A stretch of DNA of 64,000 bases. Source: JAWLHJ01 sp040904945. Its GTDB lineage: Bacteria > Gemmatimonadota > Gemmatimonadetes > Longimicrobiales > Gaopeijiaceae. Below are positions 52,475 to 61,200 of the stretch, one piece after another; position 1 is the stretch's first letter; every line of letters starts with the position of its first letter. The DNA lies in NCBI GenBank assembly GCA_040904945.1, contig JBBDSM010000003.1, forward strand, positions 1-64,000. Reading direction: 5' to 3'. The translations under genes were made by a program, and so were the position numbers. A model generated the notes under the pieces. The model had not been told where the DNA came from, searched no databases, and worked only from the letters and a program-made list of their open reading frames with translations.

Positions 52475-53293
52475 TCAGTCCGTCTTATGGAGATGCACGT
52501 CTCGCTGCGGGAACGGGATCGAGCAGCCGGCCGCCTCGAGGTTTTCCTTGAGCGCTCGCGTGAGGTCCCAACGGGTCGGCCAGTAGTCCGGAGTGTTCAC
52601 CCACGGACGGACCACGAGGTTCACCGACGAATCGCCCAACTCATGTACCGCCACCGTGGGCTCGGGATCCTCGAGCACCCTCGGGTCGGCCGAGATGACG
52701 TCCAGGCAAGTCCGGACCGCGACCCCGAGGTCGTCGTCGTACCCCACGCCCATCACGAGGTCGATCCGGCGGGTGTCGTTCGCCGAGTAGTTCTGCATCG
52801 TCTGTCCGAACACGTTGGAGTTCGGGATGCGGACCTCGACGTTGTCCGGCGTCGCCAGAACGGTCGAGAAGATCCCGACGGCCTTCACCGTGCCGGACTC
52901 ACCGCCGATCTCGACGAAGTTCCCGATGTCGAAGGGCCGGAAGGTCAGCAACATCACGCCGGCCGAAAAGTTCGAGAAGGTGTCCTGGAAGGCCAGGGCG
53001 ATGGCCAGCCCCGCGGCACCCAGCACCGCCACGAACGAGGTCGTCGAGACGCCGAGCGTGTTCACCGCCGCGATGGCCACGACCGCGATGAGGAGCACGT
53101 ACGTCACGCCGACGAGGAAGGGCGTGAGCATCGGGTCGACGTTGCTGCGTCCGAGGGCGCGCTGCGTGACGCTCCTGGCCCAACGCGCCAGCAGCAGCCC
53201 GATGAGGAAGACGGCCAGCGCTCCGAGCACCCGGGGCGTCCAGGCCGCGACGACGGAGGAAGCGTTCTGCAGGAGGGCGTCGAAGTCGATCAT
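52475..53293 (-). CDS. Small-conductance mechanosensitive channel (MscS family)
   Basis: A 272-residue inner-membrane channel that opens on osmotic down-shock. It has three transmembrane helices (about 20-40, 58-80, 85-105). The Gly/Ala-rich pore helix (FVAVLGAAGLAIALAFQDTF) is followed by the beta-domain motif FRPFDIGNFVEIGG and the IPNSNVF stretch. It is short but complete. It lies about 100 bp downstream of feoB and may share its transcript. Confidence 0.93.
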   Translation of the reverse strand: MIDFDALLQNASSVVAAWTPRVLGALAVFLIGLLLARWARSVTQRALGRSNVDPMLTPFLVGVTYVLLIAVVAIAAVNTLGVSTTSFVAVLGAAGLAIALAFQDTFSNFSAGVMLLTFRPFDIGNFVEIGGESGTVKAVGIFSTVLATPDNVEVRIPNSNVFGQTMQNYSANDTRRIDLVMGVGYDDDLGVAVRTCLDVISADPRVLEDPEPTVAVHELGDSSVNLVVRPWVNTPDYWPTRWDLTRALKENLEAAGCSIPFPQRDVHLHKTD

Positions 53294-53393
53294 CGGGGTC
53301 CTGGGATCGGCGGAACATCATCGTGGATGACCGGGAAGCTGTGCCCACCCGTCCAATCACGCCACCCGAAGAGGCCGGGTGCGGCCCGCCTTC

Positions 53394-55592
53394 CTATCCC
53401 GCGAACAATCTCCAGATCTGCGCCACGAGGAAGCAGACGGTCACGCCCATGACGACGGGCATGAACGTCGCGACCAGGGTCCACTTCGCGCTCCTCGTCT
53501 CCTTGTAGATCGTGTAGATCGTGGTCGAGCACGGGTTATGGAGGAGGCTGAAGAGCATGAGGTTGACCGCGGTGAGCAGTGTCCAACCCCCGGAGCGGAG
53601 GAGCTCCCCGGTCTCGTCGACCGAGTCGAGCTCGAACATCACGCCCGCCCCCTGCCCGCCGTCCATGCCGCCGGTGAGCACCGTGAGCATCAGGATGGTC
53701 GGTATGACGATCTCATTCGCCGGGATCGCCACGACGTAGGCGAGGAGGATCACCCCGTTGAGGCCGATGATCATGCCGACCGGATCGAGCCCGGATACGA
53801 TGGACGCGGCGAGGTTCGTGTCGCCGAAAGGAATGTTGGCGAGCAGCCAGATCGCCGCGCCGGCCGGCATGGCGAACACGACCGCCCTCCAGAGCACGAT
53901 CAGCGTGCGGTCGATGACCGATGTGTAGAGCGTCTGGAGGATGCGCGGCGGGCGATACGGCGGAAGCTCGAGGCTGAAGCTGGACGCCTCGCCCCTCAGC
54001 ACGGTCCGGGACAGCAGCCACGACGACAGGAACATCATGAGGATCCCGAGCAGCGCGATGCCGACCACCGCGGCCGCACTCACCACGCCTCCCAGCACGC
54101 CCGGCGCGAGCGCGCCGATGAAGATGGAGGCGATGAGGATCTGGGTCGGCCAGCGGCCGTTGCAGAGCGAGAAGTTGTTCGTGATGATCGCGATGAGCCG
54201 CTCGCGCGGGCTGTCGATCACCCGCGTCGACACCACGCCAGCCGCGTTGCAGCCGAAGCCCATGCACATGGTGAGCGCCTGCTTACCGTGCGCGCCGGCC
54301 TTCCGGAACAGCGCATCCAAATTGAACGCGACCCTCGGCAGATACCCGAAGTCCTCCAGCAACGTGAAGAGCGGAAAGAAGATCGCCATGGGTGGCAGCA
54401 TGACGCTCACGACCCACGCCGTCGACAGGTAGATCCCGTCCACGAGCAACCCATCGAGCCACCAGGGGAGGGAAGCCGCGGCCGCCAGCCCCTTCAGCAT
54501 GGGGTGCATCGTGTCCACGAGGAGGTCGGCGAGCATGGACGACGGCACGTTCGAGCCGGCGATCGTCAGCCAGAAGACGATGGCCAGCATCGCGAGCATG
54601 AGCGGGAAGCCCCAGACCCGGCTGGTCAGAAGCCGATCGAGCTTCCGGTCGAACGCGAAGCCGGCCTTCTTGAGCCCGCCAAGGCGCACCCGCTCCGCGA
54701 TCTCCTCGGCCGCGTGGTAGGCGCGCTCCGTGACACGGTCGTGGAAGTCCGGGGGGAGGTCCCACCGAAGCCGACTCGCGACCTCCAGCACGCGCTCGCG
54801 CTCGAAATCGGGCGGCAGGGGGGACTCCACCCCGCCTTCATCGTCCACCCGCCCGAGCTCCCCGGACCGGACCGCCTCGCGCACGGCCTCGTCGGCATTG
54901 AGGAGGCGGAGCGCCACCCAGCGGGTGTTCGGAAGCCCCGGATAAGCATCGTCGATCACGTCCGAGAGCTCGGAGACCGCGTGCTCGACCGTCGGAGCGT
55001 GCTCGCCGATGCGGTAGGGCTGGTTGCGACGGGCTCCCGTGGCGACGCGGTGCGCGGCCTCCAGCAGGTCGTCGACCCCCACGCCTTCGCGCGCGATCCC
55101 GGGCACGACCGGCACGCCCAGCTCCTCTTCGAGCCGCTTCGCGTCGATGCCGATGCCGTGTCGCCGGGCCTCGTCGATGAGGTTGAGAAAGACCACGACC
55201 CGGTCCGTGATCTCAAGGATCTGTATGACCAGGTTCAGGTTTCGCTCGAGCCGTGTCGCGTCGACCACGACCACGGTCACGTCGGGGCGGCCGAAGAGGA
55301 TAAAGTCGCGCGCGACCTCCTCGTCGACGCTGCCGGCCTGCAGGGAGTAGGTGCCGGGGAGGTCGACGACCTTCACGCGGCTCCCCTCGTGCGCGAACGC
55401 CCCCTCGGCCCTGACCACCGTCTTCCCGGGCCAATTCCCCGTGTGCTGACGGAGCCCGGTGAGCCGGTTGAAGACCGTGCTCTTCCCGACGTTGGGGTTC
55501 CCGGCCAGCGCCACGAGGTAGTCCCACCGGTCGGGACTGAGCCCGAGTCGGACGAGATTCCGCCTCCGGTGATGTTCGGTCGCCGTGCTCAA
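53394..55592 (-). CDS. feoB: Ferrous iron transporter FeoB
   Basis: A 732-residue inner-membrane iron(II) importer. The N-terminal G-protein domain has GNPNVGKST (31-39), the switch and DLPGTYS, and a guanine-base region. A helical regulator domain and the Gate segments follow, with CMGFGCNAAG as a conserved pore motif. Together with the upstream FeoA-bearing protein it forms the Feo system. Its ATG overlaps the stop of that gene by 4 bp. Confidence 0.96.
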   Translation of the reverse strand: MSTATEHHRRRNLVRLGLSPDRWDYLVALAGNPNVGKSTVFNRLTGLRQHTGNWPGKTVVRAEGAFAHEGSRVKVVDLPGTYSLQAGSVDEEVARDFILFGRPDVTVVVVDATRLERNLNLVIQILEITDRVVVFLNLIDEARRHGIGIDAKRLEEELGVPVVPGIAREGVGVDDLLEAAHRVATGARRNQPYRIGEHAPTVEHAVSELSDVIDDAYPGLPNTRWVALRLLNADEAVREAVRSGELGRVDDEGGVESPLPPDFERERVLEVASRLRWDLPPDFHDRVTERAYHAAEEIAERVRLGGLKKAGFAFDRKLDRLLTSRVWGFPLMLAMLAIVFWLTIAGSNVPSSMLADLLVDTMHPMLKGLAAAASLPWWLDGLLVDGIYLSTAWVVSVMLPPMAIFFPLFTLLEDFGYLPRVAFNLDALFRKAGAHGKQALTMCMGFGCNAAGVVSTRVIDSPRERLIAIITNNFSLCNGRWPTQILIASIFIGALAPGVLGGVVSAAAVVGIALLGILMMFLSSWLLSRTVLRGEASSFSLELPPYRPPRILQTLYTSVIDRTLIVLWRAVVFAMPAGAAIWLLANIPFGDTNLAASIVSGLDPVGMIIGLNGVILLAYVVAIPANEIVIPTILMLTVLTGGMDGGQGAGVMFELDSVDETGELLRSGGWTLLTAVNLMLFSLLHNPCSTTIYTIYKETRSAKWTLVATFMPVVMGVTVCFLVAQIWRLFAG

Positions 55593-56632
55593 GCCGCTCC
55601 CTCCTCGGCCACTTCATCCGACGGACCAATGCGGATCCACCCCGCCTGCTCGCTGCGCAGCGCGATGAGCGCGCCGCGGATCCGGTAGGCCACGGGGTCA
55701 CCGAAGGCACTCGCGAACTCCGACGTGATGCGTGCTCCCCGCACGATGCCGAGGTCCAGCAACCGCCGGCGTTGAGCTCCGCGGCAGGCAGGAGACAAGT
55801 CCGCCACCACGCCCGTCATGCCGGGCGAAAGGTCTCGGAGCGTGCGCGCCGGCCGGTCGACGTCGTCGCCGTCGGCGAGGCGACGGATCGTGACGTTCCT
55901 TGCCGTCAGCGCGGGGAGCTTCCATGTACGGCCGCCGGCGCGAAGACGCACCGCGTTCGGTGTGCGCTCGATCACCTCCAGGCGCGACCCCAGCGCGAGG
56001 CCTTCCTCGAGCAGCGCGTCATAGAGTTCTCGCGGCTCGTCCTCCAGGTGTATGATCTCGACCGACGTGCCAGGCTCCACGGAGGCCAGCGTCGTGTCGT
56101 CCATGGTCGGAAGCTCGCCGGACGATGTGGGTATCGGGTCGCCGTGGGGGTCCCACCGCGGATGACCCAGGCGGGCGGACAGGCGGTCGGTCTCCTCCGG
56201 GCTCAGCTTGTGTTCGACGTGCTCCGCCTCGGCGTGCCACTCCGACGGGGGGACGTTCGTCCGGTCGGCCAGATACCGTTCCCACAACCGGTGCGACCGC
56301 ACGAGCTGGAGGGCGGAGCTCCGCCCCTCGTCCGTGAGCGCGGGGCCGTCCGGGCCGGACCGGACGAGCTCCAGCTCGGACAGCCTGCCGAGCAGGGCAG
56401 CCGCCTTTCCGGTCGACACCCCGAGCTGGCCGGCCACGCTCTCGAGAGAGCACGGACGCCCCACGCTCTCGCAGGTATAGACGTGCTTGAGGGCGTCCTC
56501 CACGAGGACGCGCTCACTGGTCCGCGCGACTTTGGTGACGCGCGCGGCGATCCCCCGCTCGGGCCAGAAGATCAGGAGCGCGAGCGCGAGAAACGCACCG
56601 AACAGCACGAGGGCGAGGCCCGGGTCGATCAC
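55589..56632 (-). CDS. DtxR/MntR-like metalloregulator fused to two FeoA domains, membrane-anchored
   Basis: A 347-residue fusion. Residues 5-25 form a transmembrane helix. A DtxR-type winged helix (about 38-105) and metal-binding dimerisation domain (HRLWERYLAD, HAEAEHVEH) follow. Two FeoA/SH3-like domains occupy about 180-255 and 268-338 (for example LSPGMTGVVADLSP). DtxR proteins repress iron genes when iron is plentiful; FeoA activates FeoB. The N-terminal anchor would place a DNA-binding protein at the membrane beside FeoB, an uncommon layout. The perfect palindrome upstream (56679) suggests autoregulation. Confidence 0.85.
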   Translation of the reverse strand: MIDPGLALVLFGAFLALALLIFWPERGIAARVTKVARTSERVLVEDALKHVYTCESVGRPCSLESVAGQLGVSTGKAAALLGRLSELELVRSGPDGPALTDEGRSSALQLVRSHRLWERYLADRTNVPPSEWHAEAEHVEHKLSPEETDRLSARLGHPRWDPHGDPIPTSSGELPTMDDTTLASVEPGTSVEIIHLEDEPRELYDALLEEGLALGSRLEVIERTPNAVRLRAGGRTWKLPALTARNVTIRRLADGDDVDRPARTLRDLSPGMTGVVADLSPACRGAQRRRLLDLGIVRGARITSEFASAFGDPVAYRIRGALIALRSEQAGWIRIGPSDEVAEEGAA

Positions 56633-56678
56633 GAGGGGAGTCCCACTGTTTCCATGGCCGCCGATACTGCGGAATGGT

Positions 56679-56696
56679 GTTTAGGCATACCTAAAC
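56679..56696. promoter_or_regulatory. Perfect 18-bp palindrome, candidate DtxR/MntR operator
   Basis: GTTTAGG-CATA-CCTAAAC is perfectly symmetric and resembles the TTTAGGC/GCCTAAA half-sites of MntR/DtxR-type boxes. It stands 46 bp upstream of the feoA-regulator start and 133 bp upstream of the divergent ZIP-like gene, so it may control both. Confidence 0.72.
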
Positions 56697-56829
56697 CTGG
56701 AACGGGGCATGGCCGCCGTCAAGCGGCTGGGCCAACGCGATCCGGCTTGCCTGGGAACGTCGGCCGGGCGAACATCCTGCCGGTGCTCGTATGGTGTAGC
56801 CGTCCCCTGACAGCCTTCCCCGTCCCGGT

Positions 56830-57471
56830 TTGATCTACTTCCTCGCCGCCCTGGTCGCTCCCGTCGTCGGAGCGCTGCTGTACCGCTCGCTGCACGGCCG
56901 GAACCGGGCCGTGCAGCTGGTGGACGGCTTCGTGTACATCGCCGTCCCGGCGCTGGTCGCCATCCAGATCCTCCCCGACGTCATCGCGGAACGCGCTCCG
57001 CTCGTGCTTCTTGTCGTGGCCGCCGGCGCATTCGTGCCGACCCTGTTCGAGATCGCGTCACGATCTCTGGCTCACCATACGGACGACATGGCCATCGTCG
57101 TGACGCTAAGCGGCCTCGTGGTCCACGAGCTCCTCGAGGGTGCGGCGCTGGCTCCGTCCAGCGATCCCGTCGAGCCCGCGTTCGCCTGGGCCGTCATCCT
57201 GCACCGCGTGCCCGTCGGCCTGATTGTGTGGTGGCTGGTGCGGCCGCGTCACGGCATCCCGATGGCCTCGGCCGCCGTCGGGGCCCTCGTGCTCGCGACA
57301 CTCGTGGGCGGGCTGGTCGGCCTCGAGCTGTCGGGTCCGATCCATGGGGAGGGCTTCCACTACCTCGAGGCGTTCGTGGCCGGCACCCTGCTCCACGTCG
57401 TCTTCCACCAGGGGCGCCACGACCACGCCCACGCCGACGGTCATGCACACGCCGATCATCACCATCACTGA
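56830..57471 (+). CDS. ZIP-like divalent metal transporter with His-rich tail
   Basis: A 213-residue membrane protein with about six to seven hydrophobic helices and the ZIP-type metal motif HELLEG (HELLEGAAL, helix 4) plus HRVPVG (helix 5). The C-terminus is a His cluster (HDHAHADGHAHADHHHH). It probably moves iron, zinc or manganese. The start is TTG, with no clear ribosome-binding site. It diverges from the metalloregulator across 197 bp containing the palindrome. Confidence 0.78.
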   Translation: MIYFLAALVAPVVGALLYRSLHGRNRAVQLVDGFVYIAVPALVAIQILPDVIAERAPLVLLVVAAGAFVPTLFEIASRSLAHHTDDMAIVVTLSGLVVHELLEGAALAPSSDPVEPAFAWAVILHRVPVGLIVWWLVRPRHGIPMASAAVGALVLATLVGGLVGLELSGPIHGEGFHYLEAFVAGTLLHVVFHQGRHDHAHADGHAHADHHHH

Positions 57472-57490
57472 ACCCGAGAGGAATCCGCTC

Positions 57491-58081
57491 ATGCGTTCTC
57501 AGACACGACGCGAAACGCGCCCCATCTCCGCCACCGCCGGCCGCGGCATGCTCCTCCTGGCCGTCGCGCCGCTCCTCCTGGGACTGCCCGGAAGCCTCGA
57601 GGCGCAGAGCGCTGCGACCGCCGGCCCCATCGTCCAGGCAGGCGGCGCCGTGTTCCCGGTCACGCCCGACTTCGCGACTCCGCTCGACATCGACTACCGG
57701 CTCGCCTTCGACGTCGCCCAGGGCGGTGACACCGAGCAGATGAGCACGTCTCTCAACACCGTGGCGCGCTACCTGAACATGCACGCCCGCGCCGGCGTGC
57801 CCCGCGACCGACTCCAGGCCGCTGTGGTCATCCACGGTACGGCCGTCATGGACGTCCTGAGCCCGGACGCCTACCGCGCTCGGTCGGGCGGCGCCAACCC
57901 GAACCAGGCGCTCCTCCAGGAGCTGCTCGACGCCGGGACCCGCGTGATCGTCTGTGGCCAGAGCGCGGCCTCGCGGGGCTTCGCAGCCTCCGAGCTCGCG
58001 GACGGCGTGGAGCTCGCCCTGTCGGCCATGACTGCCTTCGTAGCGCTCCAGCGGGACGGGTACCTCGTAAACCCATGGTAG
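57491..58081 (+). CDS. Secreted DsrE/DsrF-like family protein
   Basis: A 196-residue exported protein with signal peptide (MLLLAVAPLLLGLPGSLEAQS, about 20-38) and a DsrE-like alpha/beta domain. The Cys in RVIVCGQSAA matches the sulfur-carrier position of TusD/DsrE proteins. A GAGAGGAA site lies upstream. It follows the ZIP-like gene by 19 bp. A periplasmic sulfur-handling role is inference. Confidence 0.82.
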   Translation: MRSQTRRETRPISATAGRGMLLLAVAPLLLGLPGSLEAQSAATAGPIVQAGGAVFPVTPDFATPLDIDYRLAFDVAQGGDTEQMSTSLNTVARYLNMHARAGVPRDRLQAAVVIHGTAVMDVLSPDAYRARSGGANPNQALLQELLDAGTRVIVCGQSAASRGFAASELADGVELALSAMTAFVALQRDGYLVNPW

Positions 58082-58229
58082 CATTACGCTTGCAAGCCCA
58101 CTGAGGACAGACTACCGCCTGCCTCGACTTGCCAGGGCGCCGAGCACGCCCTAATCTCATCATCCCCGCCGAAAGAACGCCCGGCAATCCTGCCGGGACG
58201 TTTCCCAGTAGTGATTTGGAGTTGCTCGC

Positions 58230-61200
58230 ATGCGAGACAAAAGCAGGCGGGGCGCGTCCGTGCGTCCGTATATCGGGGCTGTCCCACGAGTCGGCCGAAG
58301 TCAGTTCCTCCCTTCCGAGCGCGGTCTGTACGACCCCCGGAACGAGCACGACGCGTGTGGCATCGGGTTCGTGGCCAACATCCACGGGACCAAAAGCCAC
58401 GACATCGTCCAGCAGGCGCTTCAGATCCTCATCAATCTGAACCACCGCGGGGCGGTGGGCGCCGATCCGACCATGGGGGACGGCGCGGGCATCCTCATCC
58501 AGACGCCCCACGGACTCTTCACCGAGGTCGCTCCCGAAGCGGGCATCGATCTCCCGGAGCCCGGACGCTACGCCGCCGCCAACGTCTTCCTGCCGCGTGA
58601 CGCGGCGCTCCGCACCCGTTGCGAGGAGATTCTCGAGGCGCACGTGACAGCCGAGGGCCAGACCGTACTCGGCTGGCGAGACGTGCCAGTCGACACCGGC
58701 GTCCTCAGCGACACCGTTCGCGCGACCGAGCCGGTCACCCGCCAGCTCTTCGTGGGACGTGGTGCCTCGTTCCAGGGCGATCAGGACGCCCTCGACCGCA
58801 AGCTGTTCGTCATCCGGCGACAGGCCGAGCTCGAAGTCGCGAAGCTCCCCGACGAAGCCGCCGGGGACTTCTACGTCTGCACCCTTTCCACCCGCGTCAT
58901 GGGGTACAAGGGGATGCTCCTCGCGGAGGACGTCGGTCCCTACTACGACGATCTCGGTGACGCGCGGCTCGAGAGCTGCCTCGCACTGGTGCATCAGCGC
59001 TTCAGCACCAACACCTTCCCGAGCTGGAGCCTGGCGCAGCCGTTCCGGTTGATCTGCCACAACGGCGAGATCAACACGCTTCGCGGCAATCTGAATTGGA
59101 TGAGCGCGCGACGCGCCGCCATGCGCTCCACGGTGCTCGGTGACGATCTCGAAAAGCTCTGGCCGCTCGTCCGGGAAGGACAGTCCGACTCGGCAGGGCT
59201 GGACAACGCCCTCGAGCTCCTCGTCCGCGGCGGCTACTCGCTCGCCCACGCCATGATGATGCTGATTCCGGAGGCGTGGGAGCACAACAAGCTGATGGCC
59301 CCCACGCGGCGCGCGTTCTACGAATACCACGCCGCGCTCATGGAGCCCTGGGACGGCCCCGCCTCCATCGCGTTCACGGATGGCCGTCAGGTGGGCGCCA
59401 CGCTGGACCGCAACGGGCTCCGGCCGTCTCGCTACGTCGTGACCGACGACGGCTTGGTCGTGCTCTCCTCCGAAGCCGGCGTGCTGCCGATCCCCGAGGA
59501 GAAGATTGTCAAGAAGTGGCGTCTCCAGCCCGGCAAGATGCTCCTCATCGACACCGAGCAGGGCCGCATCATCGACGACGAGGAGATCAAAGCGGATCTC
59601 GCGTCCGCGCACCCGTACCAGGAGATCCTGGCCCGCACGCAGGTCATGGTCGACGACCTGCCGGAGTGCGCACCGGAACATCCGCCCGTCGAGATACCGC
59701 TGCTCGACCGCCAGCAAGCGTTCGGGTACACGCAGGAAGCGCTCAAGCTGCTCCTCGCGCCGATGGCTTCGGAAGGACAGGAAGCGACCGGGTCGATGGG
59801 GAACGACACGCCCATCGCGGCCATGTCCGACCGGCCCAAGCTGCTCTTCTCGTACTTCCGGCAACGGTTCGCCCAGGTCACGAATCCAGCCATCGACTCC
59901 ATCCGTGAGTCGCTGGTCATGAGCCTCGTGTCCATGATCGGACCCCGGCCGAACCTGCTGGAGCTCGACGACGTCGACTCGCACATGCGGCTCGAGGCGG
60001 AGCACCCGATCCTGACGAACACCGACCTCGACAAGATCCGCTGCATCTCGAAGTTCGCGGGCGGTCGCTTCCAGGCGGTCACCCTCGACACGACCTACCC
60101 CGTCGAGGACGGGCCCGAGGGCATGCGGACCGCGGTCGACGCCCTGTGCGAGCGCGCAGAGGCCGCCGTGGCCGAGGGCGACAACATCATCGTCCTGTCC
60201 GACCGCAGAGTTTCACCCGAGCGGGTCGCCATCCCGTCCGTGCTCGCGACGGCGGCGGTGCACCACCACCTCATCCGGAAGGGGCTCCGCACGCTGGTCG
60301 GCGTGGTCGTGGAGACCGGGGAGGCCCATGAGATCCACCATCTCGCGGTGCTCGGCGGATACGGTGCGGAAGGCATCAACCCCTATCTGGTCTTCGAGAC
60401 CCTGACCGACATGGTCGAACGCGGCGACCTCCCGGAACCCGTGGATGTCGAGACCGCGCATCACAACTACCTGAAGGCCGCCTGCAAGGGTCTCCTCAAG
60501 GTGATGTCCAAGATGGGCATCTCCACGTTCCAGTCGTATTGCGGTGCGCAGATCTTCGATGCGCTCGGCCTGAAGCGGTCATTCGTCGACCGGTACTTCT
60601 ACGGCACGCCTACCGCCGTTGAAGGGATCGGGCTCGTCGAGGTCGCCGAAGAGACGTGCCGGCGCCACCGTGACGCGTTCGGCGCCTCCCCGGTGCTCGA
60701 ACACGCCCTCGATCCGGGCGGCGAGCATCAGTACCGGATCCGCGGGGAGCGTCACTACTGGAGCCCGGAGTCCATCGCCGCGCTCCAGCACGCCGTCCGC
60801 GGCAACGCGAAGGACCGCTACCGGGAGTTCTCCCGGATCGTGGACGACCAGGCCGAGCATCTCATGACCCCGCGTGGCCTGTTCGAGCTTCAACCCACGG
60901 GCGACCCGGTCCCCCTCGAAGAGGTGGAGCCGGCGGTCGACATCGTGAAGCGGTTCTCCACCGGCGCGATGTCGTTCGGGTCGATCTCACGCGAGGCGCA
61001 CACGACGCTGGCCGTCGCGATGAACCGCATCGGCGGGAAGTCGAACAGCGGTGAGGGGGGCGAGGAGCCGGACCGGCTCCTCGCACTCGACAACGGCGAC
61101 TCCATGAACTCCGCCATCAAGCAGGTGGCCTCGGGACGCTTCGGCGTCACCACCGAGTACCTGATCAGCGCCGACGTCATGCAGATCAAGGTGGCGCAGG

